In this document: piece by piece, positions 1 through 8,137 of the stretch
Layout of the letters: each line of letters starts with the position of its first letter
Numbering within the stretch: position 1 is the stretch's first letter
Assembly: GCA_964244115.1 (NCBI GenBank)
Contig: CAXTHM010000005.1
Coordinates: forward strand, 20,802 to 84,801
Origin: CADCWK01 sp964244115
Lineage (GTDB): Bacteria > Chloroflexota > Chloroflexia > Thermomicrobiales > UBA6265
DNA length: 64,000 nucleotides
Direction of reading: 5' to 3'
Position numbers and translations under genes: made by a program
Notes under the pieces: generated by a model
Database searches by the model: none
The model's input: the letters and a program-made list of their open reading frames with translations, nothing else
What the model was told of the DNA's origin: nothing

Positions 1-36
1 CCCCGGTTCGGTGCAGATCATGAGCAGGTACTGCAT
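1..36 (-). CDS. YCII/DGPF-family protein, N-terminal fragment at window edge
   Basis: Only the first 12 codons lie in the window (MQYLLMICTEPG, read leftwards from an ATG at 36-34). The opening 'M-x-Y-L-L-x-I' strand followed by a polar turn is typical of YCII-related (DGPF domain) proteins, which are small ferredoxin-fold proteins often encoded beside ECF sigma factors. A GAGGG ribosome binding site lies about nine bases upstream of the ATG. The family call rests on very little sequence. Confidence 0.4.
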   Translation of the reverse strand, partial: MQYLLMICTEPG

Positions 37-286
37 GGCGCTCGTCCCTCGGTTCTCGTCATTCTGGCCGGATGACCGGTCCCGTTCGGCCGGTCTACGG
101 AGACGACGAACAGGATCGCCGAAATCGACGGCGTGGGCGAGGAGCCGGCATTTCCCCTCTCCGGCTCCGGGCAACGGTATCCATCACGATGTATCAACGA
201 TCCGACCGTATCCCCGTCGCTATACTCTCCGGAATACCGATCCGCCACCGGAACCGCCGGGCGGCGATCGGGCGAGGGGATGATCG

Positions 287-2389
287 ATGGTCGGCGAGCG
301 CGGCACGGGCAACGGCGGTGGGCAACGGGACCGGGACCGGGAGCGTGAACGCGAACGTGGCGGGACGCCAGGCCGGTTCGCACCGGGCGGGGCGCTGAGC
401 GGCCAACCGCTTACGACCCGCGGCGTCACCACCGAGGACGAGGCCAACCTGCCGGTCGGCGGAGCCGACGCGACGCCAACGCCCGGCACCGGTGCGCCCC
501 CGCTGGCCGCCCAGCTCGGCGCCGCGCACAACGGCTCGTCGAACGAGTCGTTCGGCCGGCCCGACGGCCGCTCGCTCGAGACGCCGATCACGGGGCCGGC
601 CAAGCGCGAGGTCGACCTCTACGTCCGGACCTACTCCACACTGCTCCAGAGCTCCGGCGCGATCAGTGTTAGCTCCCTCGAACCGGCCCACATCATGGCC
701 GCCGCCTCCCTCCACGCCGGCGCAACCGAGACCGCCCCGGACATGAACGCCTTCATGTATTCGACCCAGCGCCTGCCGGCCTGCATCGTCGATGTCCGCC
801 GGATCGTCCTCGCCCAGTCCCGGCACGACTTCAACCGGGCCGGCCTCTCGCAGATGGACGACTGGGAGATCCAGTCGGCGCCCGGCCGCCGCCGGCGCTG
901 GCTCTACGACGATGACGAGACCCTCGCCGCCTACATCGCCTCGGCCTCGGACCTGGACGACGCCGTCCCGTCGATCGTGGCCTGGCAGATCGAGTGGAAC
1001 AAGTTCAACCGCCTGTTCGCGGCCGACCCGGCGCTGACCGCCGAGGTCGAGGCGCTCGCCGGCGGGGTCGGGGTGCCGCCCTCGGAGGAGCAGTTCGGCC
1101 GCATCGGCGAGCGGCTGCTACTGGCCCCCAACGACTGGCACCGGCTGCGGTCGGTCTGGGGCGTCCGACTCTGGCCCAACCTCGCCAAGATGGCCCACGC
1201 CCGCAAGCGCTTCACGATCCAGCTGCTCGGCGGCTCCCATAACGGCTACGCCCGCTCGGCCCGGCAGTGGTGGAACCCGATCGCCGACCGGCTCCAGGAA
1301 CTCGGGCTGGCCGATCGCCCGCTCTACTTCGTCTCCAGCAACACTCACAGCATCGCCAATGTCCTGAGCGGCACCGCCCAGCGCCGCCGGGACGCGATCG
1401 TCGCCAGCATCCGCCGGACCGGCCACGCCGAGCTGATCCCGGAACTGGAGCGGATCGAGCGGGGCGACAGCCGCTCGCCGTGGGAGAACTGGCTGTACTT
1501 CGCGGCCCGGTCGTACTTCGCCGCGCCGGGCATGGCGGAGGAGCGCGAGCGCCGCAACGACGAGGAGCAGGAGAGCGGGATCTACACCATCGACCCGCGC
1601 GGCGCCGTCGATGTCGGCGTCCAGATCATCGACGTCGCCAGGCTCGACCCCGCCTGCTTCGACCCGCGCCTCCGCGGGGGGATCGACCGGATCGTCGACG
1701 GCGCCGGCCCGGACGGGACGATCGACGCGGATGGGCTGAACGCGGACGGGTTCGACGGCAAGGCTGAGGGCTCCGACGCCGTCATCATCAACATCAACTA
1801 CCCGCTCGGCCTGGCCGCCTACTACCTGCTCAGCCAGACCGGGGTCGCGGTCGAGGCGATCCAGGGCATCTATGTCCTCGGCAAGGCCGCGACGCTCAAC
1901 GGCCGGATCGGCGACGTGATGATCAGCAACGTCGTCTACGACGAGCACTCCAACAACACCTACTGGTTCGACAACTGCTTCACCTACGACAGCCTCGCCC
2001 CCTACCTCGTCTTCGGCGACCTGCTCGACAACCAGAAGGCGGTCACCGTCAAGGGCACCTACCTCCAGAACCAGGGTTACCTCGACTTCTTCTACCGCGA
2101 GGCCTACACGGTCGTGGAGATGGAAGCCGGGCCGTACCTGAGCGCGATCTGCGAGGAGCTGTTCCCCCGGCGCTACCCCTCCGGTGAGGCGATCAACCTG
2201 CAATCGGCCATGCGCGGCGGCCTCGACCTCGGCATCCTCCACTACGCCTCAGACACCCCCTACACCCGCGCCCAGACCCTCGGCGCCCGCGGCATGGACT
2301 TCTACGGGCTGGACTCGACCTACGCTTCGACTATCGCGATTTTGAGAAGGATCTTCGACCGGGAGCGGGCACGACTCAGTCGATCGTGA
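287..2389 (+). CDS. Large protein with nucleoside-phosphorylase-like C-terminal domain
   Basis: 700 residues. The first ~100 are an Arg/Gly/Pro-rich, probably disordered tail (RDRERERERGG). From about residue 110 comes a globular region with the signature LYVRTYSTLLQSSG and a later LLGGSHNGYARSARQWW. The last ~200 residues resemble the purine/uridine phosphorylase fold: a glycine strand (GIYVLGKAATLNGRIGD), then 'VVEMEAGPYLSA', where EMEAG resembles the D/E-M-E-x motif of nucleoside phosphorylases. From memory this architecture matches a bacterial family annotated as DUF6909; I could not check that. GAGGGG lies seven bases before the ATG. The 3' end is duplicated at 3116-3180. Substrate unknown. 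Confidence 0.6.
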   Translation: MVGERGTGNGGGQRDRDRERERERGGTPGRFAPGGALSGQPLTTRGVTTEDEANLPVGGADATPTPGTGAPPLAAQLGAAHNGSSNESFGRPDGRSLETPITGPAKREVDLYVRTYSTLLQSSGAISVSSLEPAHIMAAASLHAGATETAPDMNAFMYSTQRLPACIVDVRRIVLAQSRHDFNRAGLSQMDDWEIQSAPGRRRRWLYDDDETLAAYIASASDLDDAVPSIVAWQIEWNKFNRLFAADPALTAEVEALAGGVGVPPSEEQFGRIGERLLLAPNDWHRLRSVWGVRLWPNLAKMAHARKRFTIQLLGGSHNGYARSARQWWNPIADRLQELGLADRPLYFVSSNTHSIANVLSGTAQRRRDAIVASIRRTGHAELIPELERIERGDSRSPWENWLYFAARSYFAAPGMAEERERRNDEEQESGIYTIDPRGAVDVGVQIIDVARLDPACFDPRLRGGIDRIVDGAGPDGTIDADGLNADGFDGKAEGSDAVIININYPLGLAAYYLLSQTGVAVEAIQGIYVLGKAATLNGRIGDVMISNVVYDEHSNNTYWFDNCFTYDSLAPYLVFGDLLDNQKAVTVKGTYLQNQGYLDFFYREAYTVVEMEAGPYLSAICEELFPRRYPSGEAINLQSAMRGGLDLGILHYASDTPYTRAQTLGARGMDFYGLDSTYASTIAILRRIFDRERARLSRS
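2261..2325 (+). repeat. Direct repeat copy 1 (3' end of the preceding gene)
   Basis: These 65 bases encode YTRAQTLGARGMDFYGLDST near the C-terminus of the phosphorylase-like protein. They recur at 3116-3180 with five mismatches, four of them synonymous. Confidence 0.9.
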
Positions 2390-2789
2390 ATGGCACGGTA
2401 TGCTCCCGCACCCAGCCGACGAACCGCTCGGTCGCCGTGTCACGGGCCGGGGAGCCATGCTCGGCCCGGAAGACGGCGAGCAGCAGTACACCCGCCGTCT
2501 CGTCACCGGAATCGATCATGAGCCCGTTCCGGGTCAGAGAGAACTCCATCGCCAGAAAGGCCGTGCGCTTGTTGCCGTCCTCGAAGGCATGGGCGTGGGC
2601 AATCCCGGTCGCGAGTTGGACGGCCCGACCGGCAAGGTCGAGCCCCTCGTAGACGGCATGGGTCTGCGGCCGGAGGACGGCCGATTCGAGCCCGTCCGGT
2701 CGCATCAGCGCCCGCGGCACATAGCCGGTCTCGGTCATGGCGATGCCATGCAGATCGACGATTAGCCGGGCAGTGGGATACCAGACCAC
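2376..2789 (-). CDS. doc: Doc/Fic-family toxin (death on curing)
   Basis: 137 residues, the normal size of Doc. The Fic core HAFEDGNKRTA lies near residue 68, with the catalytic His, the phosphate-binding Gly-Asn-Lys-Arg and the upstream helix intact. Doc proteins phosphorylate EF-Tu and stop translation; related Fic proteins AMPylate targets. The gene starts with GTG, whose first base is the last base of the antitoxin's TAG stop, so the two are translationally coupled. Its 3' end overlaps the convergent phosphorylase-like gene by 14 bases. The motif is intact, so the toxin is probably functional. Confidence 0.88.
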   Translation of the reverse strand: MVWYPTARLIVDLHGIAMTETGYVPRALMRPDGLESAVLRPQTHAVYEGLDLAGRAVQLATGIAHAHAFEDGNKRTAFLAMEFSLTRNGLMIDSGDETAGVLLLAVFRAEHGSPARDTATERFVGWVREHTVPFTID

Positions 2790-3001
2790 TACCGATCGGC
2801 GAGATAGTCGTAGACGGCGCGATGCTGCCGAACCAGCCGCCGGGCCAGCTCCACGTCCGTGGCCGACAGGTCAGGGGTCTCCACGTCGTCACCGCTCGCT
2901 GGCCGACTGCCACGCTGCGGGTTGGCCATCCACGCGAGTTCCCGCTCGTCGAGGGGCGTGTCATTCACGAAGGTCCCGGTCTCATATCGTCGCAAGGCCA
3001 T
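2789..3001 (-). CDS. Antitoxin partner of Doc
   Basis: 70 residues (MALRRYETG start). I chose the ATG at 3001 because GGAAGGAG sits about six bases upstream; a longer reading from 3034 lacks such a site. The protein is acidic and ends in an amphipathic stretch (ATDVELARRLVRQHRAVYDY), a plausible toxin-binding tail like those of Phd-type antitoxins. I see no clear DNA-binding fold. The identification rests mainly on gene order and overlap with doc. Confidence 0.65.
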   Translation of the reverse strand: MALRRYETGTFVNDTPLDERELAWMANPQRGSRPASGDDVETPDLSATDVELARRLVRQHRAVYDYLADR

Positions 3002-3115
3002 CGGGGACTCCTTCCCGTTCGCGTGTCGAGACAAGGACGCATTTCATTCGGTCGAGTATATCCCGGTGACGCTGATGGCTTCGGTACCGGCCCGTCCCTG
3101 GATTCGAACACTTCG

Positions 3116-3180
3116 TATACCCGCGCCCAGACCCTTGGCGCCCGCGGCATGGACTTCTATGGCCTGAACTCGACCTACGC
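3116..3180 (+). repeat. Direct repeat copy 2: remnant of a phosphorylase-like gene 3' end
   Basis: About 92% identical to 2261-2325. It encodes YTRAQTLGARGMDFYGLNST in frame. Four of the five differences are synonymous and one gives Asp to Asn. It is not attached to a complete gene, so it is either a relic of a paralogue or a duplication made when the toxin module arrived. Confidence 0.85.
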
Positions 3181-3236
3181 CTTTAAGAGGAGCAATAATG
3201 TTAGGAACCGATTAAAAGACAGGAAGCAATTTGCGG

Positions 3237-4214
3237 CTATAAGGCATACTCGTGGAGATCCAAGCATTCTCGACTCATGACTAGACCTGTCAGCCGGAGC
3301 TCGAAAGTAACGCGGCCTGCCTCTAAGAACTCGATGGTCGCTGTAGAATTATAGATAACATCACGCTCATCTCGGTGCCAGATCGTCAAGCTACCTAATG
3401 GCAACCAGACGTCATTTGGAGCGTCCCATAGCGCTATGAACGGAACCCACATAGTTACGCTAATACTTTTTAACCGCTCAAGGGACGGTAACGGAGTAAT
3501 CGGAGATAATAATGCAATGGGCCTATATGGGATCGCAGGGACTATCCAAGTAGCATGAGCTGGAATCCATCTAAACTCTAGATCATAGGCGTTTCCGGGA
3601 CCGAAATTCTTCAAGACGAGAGATGACCACATAATTTGCTGGTGGCCCCAGTCATTATTCAATGTTCTTGCAGCAGCGCTCATACTAATAGCGTCTGGTG
3701 ATGGATCCCATAGTGCAGGCATTCCTTCCTTTACTGGCGAACCCGACAGTTCAATACGCATTCGTGGTCGTGATGCTTGCTCTCGTTCCCGCCGAGCGTC
3801 GGCCCTTGCCTGGGCTGCTTCACTCCGAGCTTGGCGAATTTGTTCATCGGCCTGTTGGCGTGACGCTAGTATTTGGTCTCGAGCAGAACCCCTTGATTGC
3901 CAAATGGCGACGACAGTAAAGCCGACTACCGCGAGAGTTCCCACGAGTTCGAAAACGACCTGACGATTGACGAGCCACTTCGGGTTCTCTCGAATTGCAA
4001 CTGCTATCGCCCCTCCAATTGCTCCCACCAATAGACTTCCCAGTAAGTAGAAGAGAGCCTTCGAGCTACCGGAATGGTCATCCTCGGGGGATGAATTACT
4101 TATCACTTCTTTTCTCCTTCCAAAATCATGTTTATCATGACTCCACTTGCGATTATCTGCAACGCTTCCTGGAACGCTAGCGCTCGCTCCCATCATCTTG
4201 CCATGATTGCGCAA
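3237..4214 (-). CDS. Membrane-anchored coiled-coil protein of unknown function (low-GC)
   Basis: About 325 residues from a TTG at 4214; ATG codons at 4196 and 4193 are alternatives and none has a convincing ribosome binding site. The layout is a polar N-terminus, two membrane helices (ALFYLLGSLLVGAIGGAIAV near residue 55 and VVFELVGTLAVVGFTVVAIW near 88), an Ala/Arg/Gln coiled coil (about 105-145), and a C-terminal beta-rich domain of about 170 residues containing WSSLVLKNFGPGNAYDLEF. The base composition is clearly less GC-rich than its neighbours, which suggests recent acquisition. No family recognised. Confidence 0.6.
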   Translation of the reverse strand: MRNHGKMMGASASVPGSVADNRKWSHDKHDFGRRKEVISNSSPEDDHSGSSKALFYLLGSLLVGAIGGAIAVAIRENPKWLVNRQVVFELVGTLAVVGFTVVAIWQSRGSARDQILASRQQADEQIRQARSEAAQARADARREREQASRPRMRIELSGSPVKEGMPALWDPSPDAISMSAAARTLNNDWGHQQIMWSSLVLKNFGPGNAYDLEFRWIPAHATWIVPAIPYRPIALLSPITPLPSLERLKSISVTMWVPFIALWDAPNDVWLPLGSLTIWHRDERDVIYNSTATIEFLEAGRVTFELRLTGLVMSRECLDLHEYAL

Positions 4215-4459
4215 TTTCTCCGGAGAAGGATGTTCTGCCTGATCCTCCTCTACCTACGAGGCAGCCGAGTTGGAGCTGGCGTGACCGTCGACATCGGCGG
4301 GGCAGTCACAGTCGGTGCCGGGTCCGCTGGCGTCACAGAGGGGATGGCGAACGGCGCGTCCTGCTCGAAGACGGTTCGAAAGCGGCCCCACCCCAGTTCG
4401 TCTGGATGGTAGGTCCTGATTCGCAGACAGGTCCTGAGCAGCCGATTCCTCGCCAAACG

Positions 4460-5689
4460 CTACTTCACAAACACGCCCATGACGTAGAGGACCAGCATCC
4501 CGGCGGCGAGGCCGGAGAAGGCGGTCAGCGGCATGCGCTGCTCGGCTTTCTCCTCGCTCCGCCAGACCAGCCCGCGGCTGATCGAGAAGGCCACCTGGAA
4601 GACGGCGCCGGCGCCGACCGCCAGGAACAGCACCGCCGGGGCCGACGAGGTCGTCAGGCCGCCGACCCAGGTCCCGACGATGGCCGGGGCGCCGCCGATC
4701 ACGGCCAGGACGGCGAGGCGCTGGAGCGTCGGGCGCTGCCGGGCCAGCGGGACGACGATGCCCATGCCCTCGGTGATGTTCTGGATGATGAAGCCGACGA
4801 CGAGGAACGTCCCGAGGGCGGCCGCGCCGACCGCGAACGAGGCGCCGATCGCCAGCCCCTCGCCGAGGTTGTGGAGCCCGATCCCGATCGCGATCATCGT
4901 CGCGAAGCCGAGCTGTCGCGCTTCCGGCGTCGCGGCCGACTGCTGCCGCTGGCCGATCGCCTGGAGCAGTGCGAACGTCAGCGCGATCCCGATCCCGACG
5001 ATGCCCAGCCCCTGGAGCGGCGCGGCCAGCAGACCGGCCTGCTCGACCGCCTCGGCCGTCGCGTCGATCCCGAGGAAGATCAGCAGCCCAACCGTCGCGG
5101 CCATCAGGAAGCGGGTCCAGCGCCGGCTCAGCCGTCGCAGGACCGGCAGCCACAACATCCCGAGGATGACCGGGATGATCCCGACGTAGACGCCGACCAG
5201 CGCCAGGCTCCAGAGCGTCGAGCCGCCGGTCGTCTTCGTCGCCGACGCCGCGTCGATCGAGGCGTCGAGCAGGACGGAGTTCGAGGTCAGCAGGGCGATC
5301 GCGTAGGCGTCGCCCTCGACCCACGGGTAGGTCATCGTGATCGTCGCCGAGCCCAGCCGCGGAATCGGGTCCTGGCTGATGGTGAACGGCCAGATCGCGT
5401 CGTCGATGTTGATCTGGGCGATGTCGAGTGGCTCCTGGCTGGTGTTGCGCAGGTGGAGCTCGATCTGGTTGGGCGTCAGGACCGTCCGGTCGAACTGGAC
5501 GGTCTCGATCGGCACCGCCGGGGCGACGTTCAGCCCGGCGCCGTCGGTGGCGAGGAACGTCGCGATCACCGCGACCAGCAGGACCAGCGGCGCCAGCGTC
5601 AGCAGGATGACCCGGCCGCGCGACGGCGCCGGTGCCCCGGAGGACGTCGATGGGGAGGACGGAGACAGGGTCGTCAGCGTGTCAGCCAT
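4460..5689 (-). CDS. ZIP-family metal transporter with extra N-terminal extracytoplasmic domain
   Basis: 409 residues from the ATG at 5689, chosen because GAGGAGGAG ends five bases before it; a GTG at 5695 would overlap the upstream stop. ZIP carriers move divalent metals (Zn, Fe, Mn) into the cytoplasm. The metal-binding helix IGIGLHNLGEGLAIGASF carries the His-Asn-x-x-Glu-Gly motif, and a second helix has IQNITEGMGI. Unlike ordinary ZIP proteins, an N-terminal anchor helix (about residues 27-48) is followed by a ~110-residue beta-rich domain before the ZIP core starts near residue 140. It is co-transcribed with the multicopper oxidase upstream. Confidence 0.8.
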   Translation of the reverse strand: MADTLTTLSPSSPSTSSGAPAPSRGRVILLTLAPLVLLVAVIATFLATDGAGLNVAPAVPIETVQFDRTVLTPNQIELHLRNTSQEPLDIAQINIDDAIWPFTISQDPIPRLGSATITMTYPWVEGDAYAIALLTSNSVLLDASIDAASATKTTGGSTLWSLALVGVYVGIIPVILGMLWLPVLRRLSRRWTRFLMAATVGLLIFLGIDATAEAVEQAGLLAAPLQGLGIVGIGIALTFALLQAIGQRQQSAATPEARQLGFATMIAIGIGLHNLGEGLAIGASFAVGAAALGTFLVVGFIIQNITEGMGIVVPLARQRPTLQRLAVLAVIGGAPAIVGTWVGGLTTSSAPAVLFLAVGAGAVFQVAFSISRGLVWRSEEKAEQRMPLTAFSGLAAGMLVLYVMGVFVK

Positions 5690-5691
5690 GC

Positions 5692-6795
5692 TCACTCCTC
5701 CTCGACCACGAAGACGCCGGTCCAGCCGAGTTCCGCGAACTCGGTCTTGTGGGCGTGGAACATGTAGCGCCCGGGGTACTTGTAGGTGAACTCGAGGATG
5801 CCGCGCTGCCCCTGCATCTGGGTGATGGTGTCGGTGAACTCCGACGGGGTCCGCATCGTGCCGGTCGGGTAGTAATGGAAGAAGTTGGCATGGAGGTGGA
5901 AGGAGTTGATCGGGTCGTATTCAAGGATGTTGACGAGGAAGATCCGGACCGACTCGCCGACCCGGAGCCGGATCGGGTACTTGTCGTGGTCGTAATGGAA
6001 CGGGATCCCGTTGACGGCGTAGAACTCATTCGCCTCGGCGTCGAAATCGACGTTGTAGCCGTGGGTGACCATGACGAACTCGTGGTCGACCGGCGCCCAG
6101 GGCTCCTTGGGGTCGATGATGAAGACGCCGTAGAGCCCGCGGGAGATGTGGGCGGCGAGCGGCGCGGTGTGGCAGTGGTAGAGGTGGAGACCGAACGGCT
6201 CGGCGTCGAACTCGTAGGTGAACGAGCCACCGGGCTGGACCATCCCGGACGCCTCGTCGAAGACGCCGTCCATCGCGCCGGGGTGGATGCCGTGGAAGTG
6301 CATGCTGTGCGGGTGGTCGCCGGCGTTGACGAAGGTCACTCGGACGTGGTCGCCCTCGGTGACGCGGATCGTCGGGCCGGGGATGCGGCCGTTGTACGTC
6401 CAGGCCGGGAACGTGAGGCCGGGCACGATCTCGATGTCCTTGTTGTAGGCCGTGATCAGGTACTCGCGCTGCGTCTGCCCGTTCGGGAGCGTCGTGACGG
6501 TGCCGCCGTCGAAGTCGGTCAGCGTGTCGGTCGGGTTGAAGCCGTTGGCGACGTGGTCGACGTCGCCGACGACGGTCGGCATCCCGAGCGGGTGCCCGCC
6601 GGGCGACGCCTCGTGGTCCATCCCGGCCATCGGCGGCATCTCCGGCGTCGGGTCATCCTGCGCCGACGATCGCAACCGGACGTCGGCGATGGCTAGTGCG
6701 CCACCGACGGACGTGCCCAGCAGATGCCGGCGATCGATCCTCCGGATCCATCCCGATCCGAGCGGTGAATCGGTCGCGTTGTCGTTCCGGGTCAC
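5692..6795 (-). CDS. Secreted two-domain multicopper oxidase
   Basis: 367 residues. The N-terminus has a Tat-like signal (RRHLLGTSVGGALAIA) and a Met/His-rich stretch (PEMPPMAGMDHE). There are two cupredoxin domains. Copper ligands are visible as HSMHFHG (about residue 163), LYHCHTAPLAAH (about 205), NSFHLHANF (about 297) and FHAHKTEFAELGW (about 344), combining type 1 and trinuclear-cluster ligands. Such enzymes oxidise Fe(II), Mn(II), Cu(I) or phenols outside the cell. The stop is three bases before the ZIP start, so a metal is the likely substrate (inference). The DtxR-like box upstream fits that idea. Confidence 0.85.
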   Translation of the reverse strand: MTRNDNATDSPLGSGWIRRIDRRHLLGTSVGGALAIADVRLRSSAQDDPTPEMPPMAGMDHEASPGGHPLGMPTVVGDVDHVANGFNPTDTLTDFDGGTVTTLPNGQTQREYLITAYNKDIEIVPGLTFPAWTYNGRIPGPTIRVTEGDHVRVTFVNAGDHPHSMHFHGIHPGAMDGVFDEASGMVQPGGSFTYEFDAEPFGLHLYHCHTAPLAAHISRGLYGVFIIDPKEPWAPVDHEFVMVTHGYNVDFDAEANEFYAVNGIPFHYDHDKYPIRLRVGESVRIFLVNILEYDPINSFHLHANFFHYYPTGTMRTPSEFTDTITQMQGQRGILEFTYKYPGRYMFHAHKTEFAELGWTGVFVVEEE

Positions 6796-6900
6796 CCGTG
6801 ATCCTTCCCATTGGGACAGGGCTTCGCCAGGTCCGGCGGAGGCTGTCCGCCGACCAGATCACCATGCCCACGCCATCGATAGTCGATATCATTCTTAGAT

Positions 6901-6913
6901 TTAGCTTAGGCTA
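6901..6913. promoter_or_regulatory. DtxR/IdeR-like metal box upstream of the oxidase-ZIP operon
   Basis: TTAGCTTAGGCTA matches 12 of the first 13 positions of the iron-box consensus as I recall it (TTAGGTTAGGCTAACCTAA); the right half-site is poor. It sits in a short AT-rich patch about 105-120 bases upstream of the oxidase start, where a promoter would be expected. A second TTAGATTTAG lies just beside it. Confidence 0.45.
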
Positions 6914-7005
6914 TTTCGTCTAATCTGTCGAGGTCTCCGCGCTTCCACGTTGGGTGTCATGGGATGTGCGGGGGAGCGGAGCAGCACTCTCCGCGGCTCA
7001 TGTCG

Positions 7006-7045
7006 CGCAGCGCTGCTCACGCCATAAGCGGGGAGCAGCGCTGCG
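7006..7045. repeat. 13-bp inverted repeat
   Basis: CGCAGCGCTGCTC at 7006-7018 pairs perfectly with 7033-7045 across a 14-base loop. The arms are themselves nearly palindromic (GCAGCGCTGC). Function unknown. Confidence 0.6.
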
Positions 7046-7160
7046 GATACTGGACCAGGCACTGCTCACGAAGGCCACTATGGGAGCCGACCCGATCGAG
7101 CCGACCGTCGTCGATCAGCGTCGGCAGCATGATGACGACCGGTCAGACCCACCGACGAAG

Positions 7161-7208
7161 ACCGGTCGACGACGGCCACCGCTCCAACGGTGGCCGTCGT
7201 CGACCGGT
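7161..7208. repeat. Perfect 21-bp hairpin with 6-base loop
   Basis: The arm at 7161-7181 (starting ACCGGTCGACGACGG) is the exact reverse complement of 7188-7208; the loop is CTCCAA. It lies about 230 bases downstream of the deazaflavin reductase gene and could end its transcript, but no T-run follows on either strand. Confidence 0.7.
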
Positions 7209-7283
7209 TTCCTGGAACGACAGCGGTCAGGCGGGTTGCGCGATCTCGATGGACGGGGCTGCGCCTAACCTCCGGCGCCTGCG

Positions 7284-7303
7284 GAGCCGCAGCGCAGCGA
7301 GAG
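7284..7303 (+). repeat. Dispersed repeat, copy 1 (GAGCCGCAGCGCAGCGAGAG)
   Basis: This 20-mer is identical at 11434-11453, and about 70 bases of related sequence follow at both sites (GGCAGG...GAGGG...TCACCCC...GTGGGAGAGG-like). It belongs to a family of short GC-rich intergenic repeats in this window. Confidence 0.7.
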
Positions 7304-7439
7304 CCGCATGGGGCAGGCGAGGGATCGGACTCACCCCAGGCCGTGGGAGGGGACTGCCCCGCTATCCGAGCGACGCGAACGCGCCCCCTCTCCCGGCGCG
7401 ATGGCCGGGTCGGGGCATGGGACGAGGAATGACTGGGAC

Positions 7440-7901
7440 CTAATCAGCCACACGCTCCAGGATGACGAGCGGGATGTCGCGGTCGGTCGCGTTGAGGTAG
7501 TCGTTGTAGAAGGGGAAGGCGTCGCCCATCAGCGGCCAGAGCGCCTGCTTCTCGGCACTGTCGGCGGTGCGGGCAGTGGCCGGGAAGCGGTCGCCGCGAA
7601 TCTGGACGGTCACGTTCCGGTCGGCCTCGAGGTTGAGATACCACTTCGGGTGCGTGTCCGAGCCGGCGTAGGAGCCGATGATGATGTACCGGCCACCCTG
7701 CTCGGCGAAGTAGAGCGGGGAGACGATGGGCCGGCCCGAGCACCGGCCCGTCGTGGTCAGGAGCAGGGTCGGCGCCTTGTGGCGGTTGTCGTCGTAGCCC
7801 TCGGCCCCGTCCGTGGCGAGGTAGCGAGCGACGTGCTCGCCGGAACTGCGGCGGTAGGACTCGTCGCGGCGCTGGGCGATCTCGGGGGTATCCTGGGGCA
7901 T
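7440..7901 (-). CDS. Deazaflavin (F420)-dependent nitroreductase-family protein
   Basis: 153 residues from the ATG at 7901, which has GAGGAGA seven bases upstream. It carries the features of the Ddn/TIGR00026 family: LLLTTTGRCSGRPIVSPLYF, then GGRYIIIGSYAGSDTHPKWY and NLEADRNVTVQI. Members bind F420H2 or other flavins and reduce quinones or nitro compounds. It stands alone, with divergent or non-coding neighbours. Confidence 0.82.
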   Translation of the reverse strand: MPQDTPEIAQRRDESYRRSSGEHVARYLATDGAEGYDDNRHKAPTLLLTTTGRCSGRPIVSPLYFAEQGGRYIIIGSYAGSDTHPKWYLNLEADRNVTVQIRGDRFPATARTADSAEKQALWPLMGDAFPFYNDYLNATDRDIPLVILERVAD

Positions 7902-8137
7902 GGCTCGTCTCCTCGGTTGGAAGATGCGGACACTCGTGAATGGACGGTAGTGTCGCACCGGCGGGGGCGGGACGGACTGCCCGACTCCCGCGGCCCGTCG
8001 TGTCTTGGTCCGTCCGATGACCCGTCCGTCCAGGCAGTTGCCCGCCCCGGACGAGCGCCCGATACCGCCCGCCGAACGGTAACCAGCGAGCCGAACGCCG
8101 CCGATGCACCCGGCGATCGCCTCCGGACGAGCCAGCG

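Larger units (their letters stand above)
6796..7439. other. Non-coding region rich in hairpins
   Basis: No supportable gene. It holds the operon promoter region (about 6890-6935), a 13-bp inverted repeat (7006-7018 with 7033-7045), a perfect 21-bp hairpin (7161-7208) and a copy of a dispersed repeat (7284-7303). Confidence 0.6.

Noticed and set aside
1118..2242. 374-codon ORF on the minus strand inside the phosphorylase-like gene
   Set aside because: Val/Asp-rich shadow of a high-GC gene; no domain or ribosome binding site, while the plus frame has clear motifs.
4254..5324. 356-codon ORF in another frame of the ZIP region
   Set aside because: Arg/Asp/Pro repeats without any membrane segment; the ZIP frame has HNLGEG and a good ribosome binding site.
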